Of a stretch of 64,000 bases of DNA, positions 46,853 to 55,938 are shown one piece after another (positions within the stretch are counted from its first letter, which is position 1; every line of letters begins with the position of its first letter). The position numbers and the translations under genes are program-made. Under the pieces are notes generated by a model. The model had not been told where the DNA came from, did not search any database, and worked only from the letters and a program-made list of their open reading frames with translations. The DNA is from Gordonia jacobaea (lineage in GTDB: Bacteria > Actinomycetota > Actinomycetes > Mycobacteriales > Mycobacteriaceae), in contig NZ_LDTZ01000013.1 in NCBI RefSeq assembly GCF_001186365.1, positions 124,001 through 188,000 on the forward strand, written 5' to 3'.

Positions 46853-47968
46853 TCAGTTGGTGGCGAACGGGTTCTGCTCGGCCGGGATATCGAGCGCTGC
46901 GCCGACCTCGGCGTTGAACAACGCGCCGGCGTGGGTGCTCAGGCCGCCTGCGAGTGCGGCGTTGTCAGCCAAAGCCTTTTCCCAGCCCTTGTCGGCGAGC
47001 TGCAGCACGTAGGGGAGCGTGGCACCGGTGAGCGCCTGCGTCGATGTGCGGGCGACGGTGCCGGGCATGTTGGCGACGCAGTAGAACACGGTGTCGTGCA
47101 CGGTGAACGTCGGGTCGTCGTGGGTGGTGGGCCGCGAGTCTTCGAAGCAGCCGCCCTGATCGATAGCGATGTCGACGAGCACCGCGCCCGACTTCATCTG
47201 CGCGACAAGGCTGTTGGGGACGAGCACGGGTGCCTTCGCGCCGGGGACGAGCACCGCACCGATCACGAGGTCGGCCTGCTTGACGGCCTCGGCGAGTGCG
47301 AGCGACGTCGAGTAGCGGGTGTGGACGCGTCCGCCGAAGCGGGCGTCGACGGCGCGAAGTTTGGCGATGTCGAGGTCGAAGACGGTGACCTGTGCGCCCA
47401 TTCCCATCGCGATGGTCGCGGCGTTGACGCCGCTGACACCAGCACCGATGACGACGACGTCGGCGGGTTCGGTGCCGGGGACGCCGCCCATCAGCACGCC
47501 GCGGCCGCCTTCGGAACGCATGAGGTGGTAGGCGCCCACCTGGGGAGCGAGTCGGCCGGCGACCTCGCTCATCGGGGCGAGCAGGGGCAGCGAGCCGTCG
47601 GCGGCGCGGACGGTCTCGTAGGCGATCGACGTCGTCTTGGAAGCCAGCAGCGCATCGGTGCACGGGCGGCTGGCCGCGAGGTGCAGGTAGGTGAAGATCG
47701 TCTGGCCCTCGCGCATGAGTCCGTACTCGGCCTCGATCGGCTCTTTGACCTTGAGGAGCAGGTCGGCCTGCTCCCAGACCGCGGCCGCGGTGTCGAGGAT
47801 CTGTGCGCCCGCGGCCTTGAAGTCGGCGTCGTCGATGGCGGACCCGAGGCCTGCACCTGCTTCGATGATCACGTCGTGGCCGCGCTTGGTCAGCTCGGCG
47901 ACACCGGCGGGCGTGATGGCGACGCGGTATTCGTTGTTCTTGATCTCTGTGGGGATGCCGATACGCAT
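46853..47968 (-). CDS. ald: Alanine dehydrogenase
   Basis: Interconverts L-alanine and pyruvate with NAD and ammonium; in mycobacteria it is induced by alanine and by hypoxia. It is 371 residues with the N-terminal [17 protein letters not shown], the substrate residues in LLLKVKEPI and FTYLHLAA, and the Rossmann loop [10 protein letters not shown] near residue 175. The Lrp-type regulator gene is divergent, 173 bases away, as ald and aldR are in M. tuberculosis. Confidence 0.96.
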   Translation of the reverse strand: MRIGIPTEIKNNEYRVAITPAGVAELTKRGHDVIIEAGAGLGSAIDDADFKAAGAQILDTAAAVWEQADLLLKVKEPIEAEYGLMREGQTIFTYLHLAASRPCTDALLASKTTSIAYETVRAADGSLPLLAPMSEVAGRLAPQVGAYHLMRSEGGRGVLMGGVPGTEPADVVVIGAGVSGVNAATIAMGMGAQVTVFDLDIAKLRAVDARFGGRVHTRYSTSLALAEAVKQADLVIGAVLVPGAKAPVLVPNSLVAQMKSGAVLVDIAIDQGGCFEDSRPTTHDDPTFTVHDTVFYCVANMPGTVARTSTQALTGATLPYVLQLADKGWEKALADNAALAGGLSTHAGALFNAEVGAALDIPAEQNPFATN

Positions 47969-48141
47969 CGGGAACTCCTAAGAAAGTTTTGGGGTGGTGG
48001 TCACGTGGTGGCGCTGCGGAGGCGCTGCTCTGCGCTGAACACCTTCAAGCGTGAAGGAACGTCGACAAGCGCACAACATTGATGAGGAAAGTTCTGTAGA
48101 TTGTGTATCTGGATGAAGAATCGTCATATCGAGGAGTTGTG

Positions 48142-48624
48142 ATGGCCGCCACGCCGAAGGATGTTCGGGCAGTCGAGCTCGACGCGACCGATCGAGAACT
48201 GCTGCGTGTCCTGCAACTCGATGCGCGCATCCCCAACAGTGAGCTCGCGGCACGAGTGGGGATCGCGGCGTCGACAGCGCACGGGCGCCTCCGACGGCTC
48301 GTCGACGCCGGTGTGATCCGCGGATTCTTCGCCGACGTCGATCCGGCTGCGGTCGGACGGCCGTTGCGAGCGATGGTCGCCGTGAGCTTGCAGTCGGATG
48401 CTCGCGGGCAGATCCGCCAGTTCGTCGGCGAGATCGCACAGCGAGACGAGGTGATCGACGTCTTCTTTCTCGCAGGTGCCGACGACTACCTGCTGCACGT
48501 CGCGACCGCCGACACGGAGGCATTGCGCACGTTCGTCGAGATGCTCAATGCCAGACGCGAGGTCGCAGGGACCACGACGTCGCTGGTATTCGACCACCAG
48601 CGTGGCGATGCGCCGATCTACTGA
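48142..48624 (+). CDS. aldR: Lrp/AsnC-family regulator, AldR-like
   Basis: A 160-residue regulator with an N-terminal AsnC helix-turn-helix (LDARIPNSELAARVGIAAST) and a C-terminal RAM domain for effector binding (VIDVFFLAGADDYLLHVA). In mycobacteria the equivalent protein controls ald in response to alanine. ATG 48142 follows GAGGAG; 13 extra residues could be added from 48103 but lack support. It reads away from ald, and the 173 bases between, including the AT-rich stretch 48075-48115, are the likely operator region. Confidence 0.88.
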   Translation: MAATPKDVRAVELDATDRELLRVLQLDARIPNSELAARVGIAASTAHGRLRRLVDAGVIRGFFADVDPAAVGRPLRAMVAVSLQSDARGQIRQFVGEIAQRDEVIDVFFLAGADDYLLHVATADTEALRTFVEMLNARREVAGTTTSLVFDHQRGDAPIY

Positions 48625-49452
<828 letters not shown>

Positions 49453-49458
49453 CTGCCG

Positions 49459-49974
49459 ATGTCTGCCGAGCCGAGCAAGAAGCAAAAGAAGGATCCGACG
49501 CAGCGCGACGCCCGCCCGATCGTGTGGATGATCGCGTTTCTCGTCGTCGCGATGATCGTCTACTTCGTGCTGCTCGGCAGGACCGGTGTGCAACTCATTG
49601 CGCACGGCGGCGTCGTGGCGGTGGGGCTCGGTATCGGAGTGTTGATCCTGCCGTTCCTTGGTGCGTGGCTGATCTGGTCGACGTTGCGTGCGGGCATCGA
49701 GCATCAGAAACTGGCGCGGATCATGGCGCAGGAGGGACGTGAACTCAACGTCTCCGACCTGCCGCGTCGAGCGTCGGGTCGCATCGAACGTGAGGCTGCT
49801 GACGAACTGTTCGCCCAGGTCAAGCAGGAGTGGGAAGCAAACCCGTCCGATTGGCACAACACGTATCGGATCGCGCGCGCCTATGACTACGCGGGCGATC
49901 GCTCTCGAGCCAGAGAGATGATGAAACGCGCCGTGGCGCAGTTCCATGGACGTGAGCAGCGGCCAAGCGCATGA
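49459..49974 (+). CDS. Two-helix membrane protein of unknown function
   Basis: A 171-residue protein, the counterpart of Rv2772c after dapB. A Lys-rich N terminus (SKKQKKDPTQ) precedes two hydrophobic helices (about 22-42 and 50-72). The cytosolic remainder is charged and helical (AADELFAQVKQEWEANP, IARAYDYAGDRSRAREM) and resembles one TPR-like pair. The stop overlaps the flavodoxin-like gene start (ATGA), so the two are coupled. Function unknown. Confidence 0.8.
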   Translation: MSAEPSKKQKKDPTQRDARPIVWMIAFLVVAMIVYFVLLGRTGVQLIAHGGVVAVGLGIGVLILPFLGAWLIWSTLRAGIEHQKLARIMAQEGRELNVSDLPRRASGRIEREAADELFAQVKQEWEANPSDWHNTYRIARAYDYAGDRSRAREMMKRAVAQFHGREQRPSA

Positions 49975-50423
49975 GTCGCCTGCTGATCGTCCACCACACG
50001 CCGTCGCCGCATTGCCAGGCGATGTTCGAGGCGGTGGTCAGCGGTGCAACGGACCCCGAGATCGAGGGCGTCGACGTCGTGCGTCGTGCCGCACTGTCGG
50101 TGTCGACCAGCGACTTCCTCGACGCCGACGGGTATGTCCTCGGCAGTCCCGCCAACCTCGGTTCGATCTCAGGGGCCCTCAAACACGCCTTCGATTGCTC
50201 GTACTACCAGATCCTCGACTCGACGCGGGGCCGCCCGTTCGGCCTCTACCTTCACGGCAACGAGGGGACGGAGGGCGCGGAGAACGCGGTCGACCGGATC
50301 ACCGCGGGGCTCGGCTGGGAGAAGGCCGCGGAGTACGTCATCGCGTCGAACAAGCCGGACAAGGCTGTGCTCGAGGCGTGCTGGGAGCTGGGTGCGACGA
50401 TCTCGTCCCAGCTCATGGGGTAG
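49971..50423 (+). CDS. Flavodoxin-like NAD(P)H-dependent oxidoreductase
   Basis: A 150-residue flavodoxin-fold protein like Rv2771c. The FMN phosphate loop is LIVHHTPSPH near the N terminus; the isoalloxazine loops are GSPANLGSISGALKHAFD and HGNEGTEGAENAV. It presumably reduces quinones or a partner protein. The gene is complete and ends in ISSQLMG. The last 168 bases before its end are repeated, with a 15-base in-frame deletion, 4.1 kb downstream (54370-54522). It overlaps the next gene, on the other strand, by 11 bases tail to tail. Confidence 0.88.
   Translation: MSRLLIVHHTPSPHCQAMFEAVVSGATDPEIEGVDVVRRAALSVSTSDFLDADGYVLGSPANLGSISGALKHAFDCSYYQILDSTRGRPFGLYLHGNEGTEGAENAVDRITAGLGWEKAAEYVIASNKPDKAVLEACWELGATISSQLMG
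50231..50398 (+). repeat. Long direct repeat, copy A (inside the flavodoxin-like gene)
   Basis: Matches 54370-54522 with four substitutions and one 15-base deletion in copy B. The pair flanks the unfamiliar 4-kb segment. Confidence 0.95.
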
Positions 50424-51246
50424 GCGTATCAGTTGACCCATTGCCCGTGATCTCCTCGAATTCAGCCTGGCGATTGTGCTCGATGGACTGATGAAGGGTT
50501 TGCCACACGGTCGGGTCGAGATCCGAAAGGTCCTTTGGGAAAGGGGCATCGACCGGCGCGGTCAGCGCGCGGACTTCCTCGTCCAGTGTGGTGGTGGTAA
50601 CCACCACATCGTCAGTCAAGACATCAGAACTGACCTCCAACAGCCCATCTTCGATCAGGGTCTTTAACATCATTGCTGTGTAGATGACTCGATCGCAGAT
50701 CCGCGCCACTCCGTGGGCGGCGGCCTGAAAACGATCGTCGATGCTCAACTCGCGAACGATCGGGGATCGAGGCGATGCCGCATGAACGACGTCTCCGTAG
50801 AGCCAGGCGTACATCAGCTTCCGGTCGGTGATAGAGCCATTCGGAGTCGTCACGAGATATGCCTGTGCGTCGCGGTTAGCGTCGATGATTTCTCTCCAGA
50901 ACTCTCGCCACCAATCCAAATCTATTTGCTCGCTGAGCGTTTCGGCACCTACAACCTCGGCGAGTGCATCGAGGACCTTGTCGTAGTAGATCGGTTCGCT
51001 GCTCAGAATCAGCGGACGGACTCTGCTGGCCAGCGACTCTAGAATCTCTTCGTCGGGATACTCAGCCCGTAGCCGATAGGTTTCTTCACCAGTCTTCGCA
51101 TTCACCGTTACCGCCACATTGACTTCGCCTGTGTGCAGCTTCTCCATCAGCGCTGCCTGATCACGGATCAGCGAGTGCTCCATGATTCGGCGCGCACGGA
51201 GAATGAAACCTTCAACAATCGCCTGCGGGGTGGGCTTCTTGGCCAT
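50413..51246 (-). CDS. Island protein, 277 residues, unknown function
   Basis: A soluble, acidic, largely helical protein I do not recognise. The N terminus is basic (MAKKPTPQ) with a helix VEGFILRARRIMEH, then a beta stretch with NVAVTVNAKTGEETYRL, suggesting an alpha/beta N-terminal domain. Trp-rich LDWWREFWREI lies near residue 110, and a run of Thr (VVVTTTTLDEE) near 218. No signal peptide, membrane segment or known catalytic motif. A -10-like TAAAGT ends 6 bases before the ATG, so it is probably transcribed leaderless. It is divergent from the 553-residue gene (116 bases apart). Confidence 0.7.
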   Translation of the reverse strand: MAKKPTPQAIVEGFILRARRIMEHSLIRDQAALMEKLHTGEVNVAVTVNAKTGEETYRLRAEYPDEEILESLASRVRPLILSSEPIYYDKVLDALAEVVGAETLSEQIDLDWWREFWREIIDANRDAQAYLVTTPNGSITDRKLMYAWLYGDVVHAASPRSPIVRELSIDDRFQAAAHGVARICDRVIYTAMMLKTLIEDGLLEVSSDVLTDDVVVTTTTLDEEVRALTAPVDAPFPKDLSDLDPTVWQTLHQSIEHNRQAEFEEITGNGSTDTPTP

Positions 51247-51252
51247 TCGACA

Positions 51253-51258
51253 ACTTTA
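51253..51258 (-). promoter_or_regulatory. -10 element TAAAGT, probably leaderless
   Basis: Read on the minus strand, TAAAGT ends 6 bases before the ATG at 51246. Confidence 0.4.
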
Positions 51259-51362
51259 GGCGGAGGGGCGGACACCCACGCGCCGTATCCATGCGGGTGG
51301 GTGTCGAGGCCATCCATCGTCACCTTCCTCGCCGCAAGTGACTGATCTACCACTGGGGGCGG

Positions 51363-53024
51363 GTGCGGGCTCGACGCCTACCCGCTAATTGGTTCAGACT
51401 ATTCGCAATGCTCCAGCGTGTCGGGGGCACCGTGTATCTGTATGCCATGACTTTGACAGTGCCCGAAGACATCCCGCGCTTCCGCTACATGCGATACGTT
51501 CGGCCTCCGGCAAATACGACCGGGACCCAGCGCGACGCGCAGCCCCTGTTCCCGATCCAGCCAAGTACTCGCACAATGCGAGTTGGCATTGACATCCAGA
51601 CCTTGCCAGAACCGACGGCGGAACTGCTAAGGGTGGTCGGTCGGGACGACGAGGTTGAGCCGATTTTGATGGTCCAAAACGATGCTGGCGAACCGACAGC
51701 GTGGCTTCGTGCCCTCGGCTCTAGCGAGTGGTACGAGTTCACATTCACCACCGTGGAGGACGCCCCGATGTTCGCCGACGCATCGACTGTTGGTATTTCC
51801 GGCTATCGAGACGGCGAGCAATGGCTGTGGACGTCGGGGAACTTCTTCAGCATCTACGCGCAGCTCGATGAAGCGGCTCGCAAGGCATATTCGGACGACG
51901 ATGGCCTGACCCTTGCCGATCGGCACAGAGCGTCTGCACTGGCAGCGGCGGCCGGTGCTGTTGGCGTAGACGTCATCGTCACGACGGCTCCGACCGCACT
52001 GCGAGACGACGTGGCCGACAATGACTCGGTCATCAGTGTCACCCCCAATCAGCTGCTACCCCTGTTTGGTCATTACCTTCGCAGCACAGGAAACCACGTG
52101 CTGGAATCGGCGAAGGGCAAATTGCAGGGGGGAAGTACGTATGTCCGAAAGTACAACGCCACATCCGTTGTCGACCTTTACCTCGCCGGGATCGACGCTT
52201 CGGTACCGCATCTCACCGCGATACGCCTGATGGCCACGATGGGCCGTGACTCTGATCTCGTCGAGTCTATGGCCGCGATAGCGCTGCGCCTAGGCCGTGC
52301 AGCGCGAGCCGTCGACAATCTCCTCGCTGTACTCAGTAACGGCAGCTCATCTGAGATGCAGCGGTCGGATACCGCCGAGATCACCGCCGAGGCATTCGAC
52401 CGAATCTTGCTCTATCTTTGTGCGGCGATGGACAGATACGCTCGCGTAACCCGAACGCTACTCGACACAAGTCTGAATCCGGACAAGCAGCGTGGTTCGC
52501 TCACATCGGCGGTTGAACTGCGTTCGGTGATCGAGCAGTTCGAACCGACCGACACATCGAAACTCGAAGCGCTCGGCGCGTATGCGCGGGTCATCGGTCA
52601 GCTACGAAACCGTATTCATGCGTTGCCGCTCGATGCGCAGCACCAGCTATCTCGGGGCTATGGTTCGTCGACAACGGTGGCTGTAACTCTGGACGGCCTC
52701 GCTGAGTTTGATCCGGGTAGCACACCACTGAACCAGGACCAACTAGACCGCTTAGGAGTTTGGAACGCGCAGTCCTCAAATCCCTTTGAACCACGTTCAT
52801 ATGCCGCTGATCTAGCGACACTAGCGACCACGTTGTTTAAAGAGACGCTCCGATATGTCGAGGAGTTCTCACATTTCCTCATCCGCAATAAGACTCTTGC
52901 GACGATCACGACTGTGCAGCACCCAGTGCTGGGGTGTTGGGCGGACGATCCACGCCCGATGCCAGATGCGACCGGGAATGAGGTTCTGTATCGGGAGATG
53001 CTGGGATGGGCGGACTTTGGGTAG
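51363..53024 (+). CDS. Island protein, up to 553 residues, unknown function
   Basis: A large soluble protein I do not recognise. The beginning to residue 200 is beta-rich (EWYEFTFTTVEDAP, QWLWTSGNFFSIYAQL). A mixed segment with HRASALAAAAGAVGVDVIVTT follows, then a mostly helical half (about 280-420) and a C-terminal part with RYVEEFSHFLIRNK. The start is uncertain: GTG 51363 gives 553 residues, ATG 51405 gives 539, ATG 51447 (MTLTVPEDIPRF) gives 525; none has a good ribosome site. Codon use is less GC-biased than in flanking genes. It is divergent from the 277-residue gene and may form a pair with it. Confidence 0.68.
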   Translation: MRARRLPANWFRLFAMLQRVGGTVYLYAMTLTVPEDIPRFRYMRYVRPPANTTGTQRDAQPLFPIQPSTRTMRVGIDIQTLPEPTAELLRVVGRDDEVEPILMVQNDAGEPTAWLRALGSSEWYEFTFTTVEDAPMFADASTVGISGYRDGEQWLWTSGNFFSIYAQLDEAARKAYSDDDGLTLADRHRASALAAAAGAVGVDVIVTTAPTALRDDVADNDSVISVTPNQLLPLFGHYLRSTGNHVLESAKGKLQGGSTYVRKYNATSVVDLYLAGIDASVPHLTAIRLMATMGRDSDLVESMAAIALRLGRAARAVDNLLAVLSNGSSSEMQRSDTAEITAEAFDRILLYLCAAMDRYARVTRTLLDTSLNPDKQRGSLTSAVELRSVIEQFEPTDTSKLEALGAYARVIGQLRNRIHALPLDAQHQLSRGYGSSTTVAVTLDGLAEFDPGSTPLNQDQLDRLGVWNAQSSNPFEPRSYAADLATLATTLFKETLRYVEEFSHFLIRNKTLATITTVQHPVLGCWADDPRPMPDATGNEVLYREMLGWADFG

Positions 53025-53053
53025 TAGGCGGTTCCTCGGCGGGACGCGATGGA

Positions 53054-53353
53054 TCAGCCTCGCACGCCTGCCGGGGTGACCCCGAAGGTGCCCGGCGTCG
53101 CACCGCTCCTGATGTTGGCGAGTGCGAACGAGCGGGCGTCGGGGTCGTCGAGGGGCAGGAACAGCGCCTTGTCGACGTCGGACTGGGGTACCTCGCCATC
53201 GGTGTAAAGCTGGTGGGCGAGTCCGGCGATCGAGCCCCAACAGTTCGCCACCAGCCGCGGCATCGCACCTCTGTTGTCGCCCGATTCGCGGAAGGCGTCG
53301 AAGGCGCGGTGGTCGATGTGACGATCATGTACCGCTGGGGTGCGGAACTCAGA
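53054..53353 (-). pseudogene. C-terminal remnant of an unidentified gene
   Basis: An open frame of 99 codons with strongly coding-like composition, ending in TGA but lacking a start or ribosome site. It reads EFRTPAVHDRHIDHRAF at its broken end and continues through PRLVANCWGSIAGLAHQLY. It begins inside the stop region of the 273-residue gene, so an older gene was cut there. I do not recognise the family. The 324 bases between annotated genes (53025-53348) hold little else. Confidence 0.5.
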
Positions 53354-54170
53354 TCAGTGGTCGCTGCGACTCGGGAAGGGACTCGATGTAGTCGTGCTGC
53401 GGGATTGTTCGGAGCTGACGCATCGTCGGTACGGTCCAGCCATTTTCGCCGGGGCGAGGTCCCCAATCGTCGAGCCACCACGGAAGGATTCCCAGCACGT
53501 AGCCGACATCCTTGGTGTCGCCCCACACCGCGAACTGCATCCCGAACTTGCGTAGCGCGAAGATGCAAGCCTTCACGTACTTCAGTCCGGCCAGGACCTC
53601 GCGAGCCTCGGCCTCAGTGATCGTGACAGTTTTGCGGTTATGGATCGCCCACCTTGCTTCGTGCGTGGTCACGCTGGTCTGGCTTTCCTCGTCCCACAGT
53701 CCGATGCCTCCCATGGTCACGGTCATCTCGTTAGGCTCCCAGTAGGGCACACGGAGAACCGTCACCGACTGGTTGGGACTCTGACCCGTGACCGAGGTGA
53801 AATGCAGCAAGTGACCGAGGTCGTCACGCATCGACTTGGCGCGCTTACACTCGTCGGTCCACTCAGTCTTGCTCGGTAGTCGCAGATTCAGCTTTCGGGC
53901 GACACGGCGCAGATCGCGTGCTATGTGCTCACCGTCCGGGTAGAAGAACGGCGGCTCCGTTGGCGGGTTCTCCGCGATGTTGTAGCGCAAGAACCGGACC
54001 TCCTCGATCACGGTCTCCCATGCGCCGCACACCTGCCAGAGGAGCCGACAGATTTCGGTCGACGGTTCGCTGAACCACTCGTCGGCGACGCGCTCACTCG
54101 CCTCGATCTGGCGTTCAAACTCATCGAACGAACTTGGGCTCTCCGACTTGTCACTGCTGTCACCGATCAT
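53349..54170 (-). CDS. Island protein, 273 residues, unknown function
   Basis: A soluble acidic protein I do not recognise. The N-terminal 60 residues are helical (SFDEFERQIEASERV, WETVIEEVRFLRYN). A middle segment has beta character (QSVTVLRVPYWEPNEMTV, VTTHEARWAIHNRKTVTI), and a helix with ARKVLAG-like residues (EAREVLAGLKYVKACIF) follows. It is Trp-rich at the end (LPWWLDDWGPRPGENGW). No signal or membrane segment. The ATG at 54170 opens MIGDSSDKSES. It lies between two gene remnants, which suggests repeated gene turnover here. Confidence 0.65.
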   Translation of the reverse strand: MIGDSSDKSESPSSFDEFERQIEASERVADEWFSEPSTEICRLLWQVCGAWETVIEEVRFLRYNIAENPPTEPPFFYPDGEHIARDLRRVARKLNLRLPSKTEWTDECKRAKSMRDDLGHLLHFTSVTGQSPNQSVTVLRVPYWEPNEMTVTMGGIGLWDEESQTSVTTHEARWAIHNRKTVTITEAEAREVLAGLKYVKACIFALRKFGMQFAVWGDTKDVGYVLGILPWWLDDWGPRPGENGWTVPTMRQLRTIPQHDYIESLPESQRPLI

Positions 54171-54226
54171 GCGGGCTACGCTATCGCCCGCGGGTCCGGG
54201 GGATTATGGCGATTCCACCGCACTGC

Positions 54227-54340
54227 CTACGCGGCGTTGTGGTCGGGGTCGGCGTCCTCCAAGTGCGCCCTGACGGCCTTGCGCGCGTGCTGTTGAGGAC
54301 CGGCGCACCGCGTTAGCGTGCCAGGTGGCCGCGCCGCTGC
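54227..54340 (-). pseudogene. Possible short C-terminal gene remnant
   Basis: On the minus strand a frame ends with HARKAVRAHLEDADPDHNAA and a stop. The charged helix looks like the end of a real protein, but no start exists upstream. Weak. Confidence 0.25.
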
Positions 54341-54369
54341 CGGTCATTCACGACGGCCACCGACCCGCG

Positions 54370-54547
54370 CCGCCCGTTCGGCAACGAGGGGACGGAGGGC
54401 GCGGTGAACGCGGTCGACCGGATCACCGCGGGGCTCGGCTGGGAGAAGGCCGCGGAGTACGTGATCGCGTCGAACAAGCCGGACAAGGCTGTGCTGGAGG
54501 CGTGCTGGGAGCTGGGCGCGACCGTGGCCGCTGGGCTATCGACCTAG
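54370..54547 (+). pseudogene. Second, truncated copy of the flavodoxin gene 3' end (repeat copy B)
   Basis: Bases 54370-54522 repeat 50231-50398 at about 97 percent identity outside a 15-base deletion. The frame is kept: after RPFG five codons are missing, then NEGTEGAVNAVDRITAG continues to ACWELGAT. The end differs (VAAGLST and TAG instead of ISSQLMG and TAG). No start codon or 5' part of the gene is present. Confidence 0.9.
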
Positions 54548-54568
54548 GCGGGCCGGCAGGGATCGCAA

Positions 54569-54630
54569 ACGCGGCTCGAGTCGGTGAACGCGGCTGGTGC
54601 ACCAGCCGCGTCTGCCAGTTCGAGCCGCGT
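54569..54630. repeat. Symmetric nested palindrome
   Basis: A perfect 24-bp palindrome (54588-54611, centred on GGTGCACC) lies inside a second inverted repeat of 11 bp (54569-54579 with 54620-54630). The two spacers are both 8 bases, so the whole 62-bp element is symmetric in spacing. All four arms share ACGCGGCT. It sits just after repeat copy B and 148 bases before the GAP gene. No U-tract. Confidence 0.85.
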
Positions 54631-54777
54631 CTGGAACGTGAGGACACGGGCCGACGCCACCGCGCATTTTGTGCCGACTTTGCGGCCATCTACGACGAAA
54701 ATGCACGACTGCTGGAAAACTTGCGCAAACAATCGTCGGCGAGTGCGGAAGGCGTCAATCGTGACAGGAGCAGCGGC

Positions 54778-55455
54778 GTGATCGCCACCGCGGTGGGAGA
54801 TGTGTTGCCGATCGCGGTGACGGTCGCGATCAGTCCGGTCGCGATCATCTCGGGTGTCGTGCTCCTGTTGTCCGAACACGGCCGCGCCAAAGCGGTGCTC
54901 TTTGCTGTCGGGTGGATCGTCAGTCTGCTTGTCGTGACGGGCATCGCGGTCGCGGTGACGGACGTGGCAGAAGAGGATTCACCCGCCGCCACGGATGACG
55001 GAGTCAAGATCTTCACCCTGATACTCGGGCTGATCTTCCTTGGACTAGCAGTGATTTCCTGGCGAAGGCGACCCGCGCCCGGTGAGCCGGCAAGCGAAGC
55101 GAAACTCCTCGCCAGGGTGACGGCGATGTCGGGGCTGTCGGTGTTGGGGCTCGGGCTTGTCGAAGCGGTGGCGATCGTGAAGAACGTGCCACTCAGTCTC
55201 GGCGCGGGGGCGCGAATTGCCGAGGACACCGGGAACCGGTCAGAGGCGTGGATAGTGCTGGTGATCTATGTCCTCATCGCCAGTCTCGGCATCCTGCTCC
55301 CACTGCTCATTGCGATAGTGGGAGGTCACCGGCTCGATCCGGCGCTGAACAACTTCAGGGAGTGGCTCGAGGCAAATATCTCGCCGATCACCATCATCAC
55401 GTGTCTCGTCGTCGGTGTGTACTTCGTCGGCAAGGGACTCGCAGTGTTCTCGTGA
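54778..55455 (+). CDS. GAP-family membrane protein (second copy)
   Basis: A 225-residue membrane protein with six hydrophobic segments, related to the gene at 46100-46774. Helices include VLPIAVTVAISPVAIISGVVL and ILLPLLIAIVGG. A charged loop near the middle (SWRRRPAPGEPASEAKLLAR) separates two groups of three. GTG 54778 has AGGAG 6 bases upstream; the longer open frame from 54325 runs through a repeat and is rejected. Family members are thought to move lipids or small molecules across the envelope; the substrate is unknown. Confidence 0.8.
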   Translation: MIATAVGDVLPIAVTVAISPVAIISGVVLLLSEHGRAKAVLFAVGWIVSLLVVTGIAVAVTDVAEEDSPAATDDGVKIFTLILGLIFLGLAVISWRRRPAPGEPASEAKLLARVTAMSGLSVLGLGLVEAVAIVKNVPLSLGAGARIAEDTGNRSEAWIVLVIYVLIASLGILLPLLIAIVGGHRLDPALNNFREWLEANISPITIITCLVVGVYFVGKGLAVFS

Positions 55456-55461
55456 GGCCGG

Positions 55462-55833
55462 TCATTCCGTCGGTTGCGCCTCTTCGAAGGCGTCGGTCAG
55501 TTCAGCGATGATCTGGGCCTGCCGGACCAGGAACAAGCGTTCGTCGAGCTTCTTGCGACGCATCCACGTGGTGACCTCGGTATTGCACTTGCTGGCGTTG
55601 CATGATCGGCAGCACGGCACCACATTCCCCAGCGTGTAGCGACCACCACGGGAAATCGCCAACATGCAATCACGTTGCAGCGCAACACCATCGGCGCGAC
55701 AGTATGCGCAGCCGCCCCACGCTTCTTTGAGTGCTGCCCACTGGAGGGGAGTCAGGTCGTGCGATTTCGCCGCGACTCGTGACCTGCGACGTCGTGCGTA
55801 GCGGTTGGCGCGGGTACGCGGGCGGGGCGGCAC
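55462..55833 (-). CDS. HNH-endonuclease-like protein with Cys in place of the first His
   Basis: A 123-residue basic protein with a C-terminal HNH-type zinc fold. Two CxxC pairs are present (CAYCRADG and CCRSCNASK), as is the Asn-containing [14 protein letters not shown] core. The usual DH pair before the core reads DC ([10 protein letters not shown]), so the metal-binding or catalytic His is missing. I recall similar DC variants in related actinobacteria, so this may be a subfamily rather than decay. The N terminus is a run of Arg. It converges on the GAP gene. Confidence 0.75.
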   Translation of the reverse strand: MPPRPRTRANRYARRRRSRVAAKSHDLTPLQWAALKEAWGGCAYCRADGVALQRDCMLAISRGGRYTLGNVVPCCRSCNASKCNTEVTTWMRRKKLDERLFLVRQAQIIAELTDAFEEAQPTE

Positions 55834-55925
55834 ATAGCGAGCCTAGTCTCTTGTCACCACACATCACACGAGCCACACGCAACCCACGGGGGTGTCGCGA
55901 AGACCGGGGGCAGGTGCGACGGCCC

Positions 55926-55931
55926 TAGACT
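55926..55931 (+). promoter_or_regulatory. -10 element TAGACT, leaderless
   Basis: TAGACT ends 7 bases before the thyA GTG at 55939, and no ribosome site is present. Confidence 0.5.
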
Positions 55932-55938
55932 GGCAGGC

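Larger units (their letters stand above)
50399..54369. mobile_element. Putative genomic island flanked by flavodoxin-gene repeats
   Basis: The segment between the two repeat copies holds three unrecognised genes and at least two gene remnants. Codon use and GC in the 553-residue gene are looser than in the flanks. No integrase, transposase, terminal inverted repeat or tRNA target is visible, so the mode of entry is unknown. In M. tuberculosis the corresponding position after Rv2771c is also variable, with PE/PPE genes. Confidence 0.6.
54171..54777. other. Gene-poor junction at the right edge of the island
   Basis: The 607 bases hold a possible remnant, repeat copy B, the nested palindrome and the upstream region of the GAP gene. 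A frame that runs through it from 54325 into the GAP gene is out of frame with the flavodoxin sequence and is not a real N terminus. Confidence 0.7.

Noticed and set aside
50231..54522. Reading the long repeats as attL/attR of an integrase-driven element
   Set aside because: The repeats are long and imperfect, with a 15-base deletion, and no integrase or tRNA target is present. Kept as an island of unknown mechanism.
54325..54777. An N-terminal extension of the second GAP protein through repeat copy B
   Set aside because: The frame is shifted relative to the flavodoxin sequence and gives Arg/Gly-rich text. A ribosome site fits GTG 54778.
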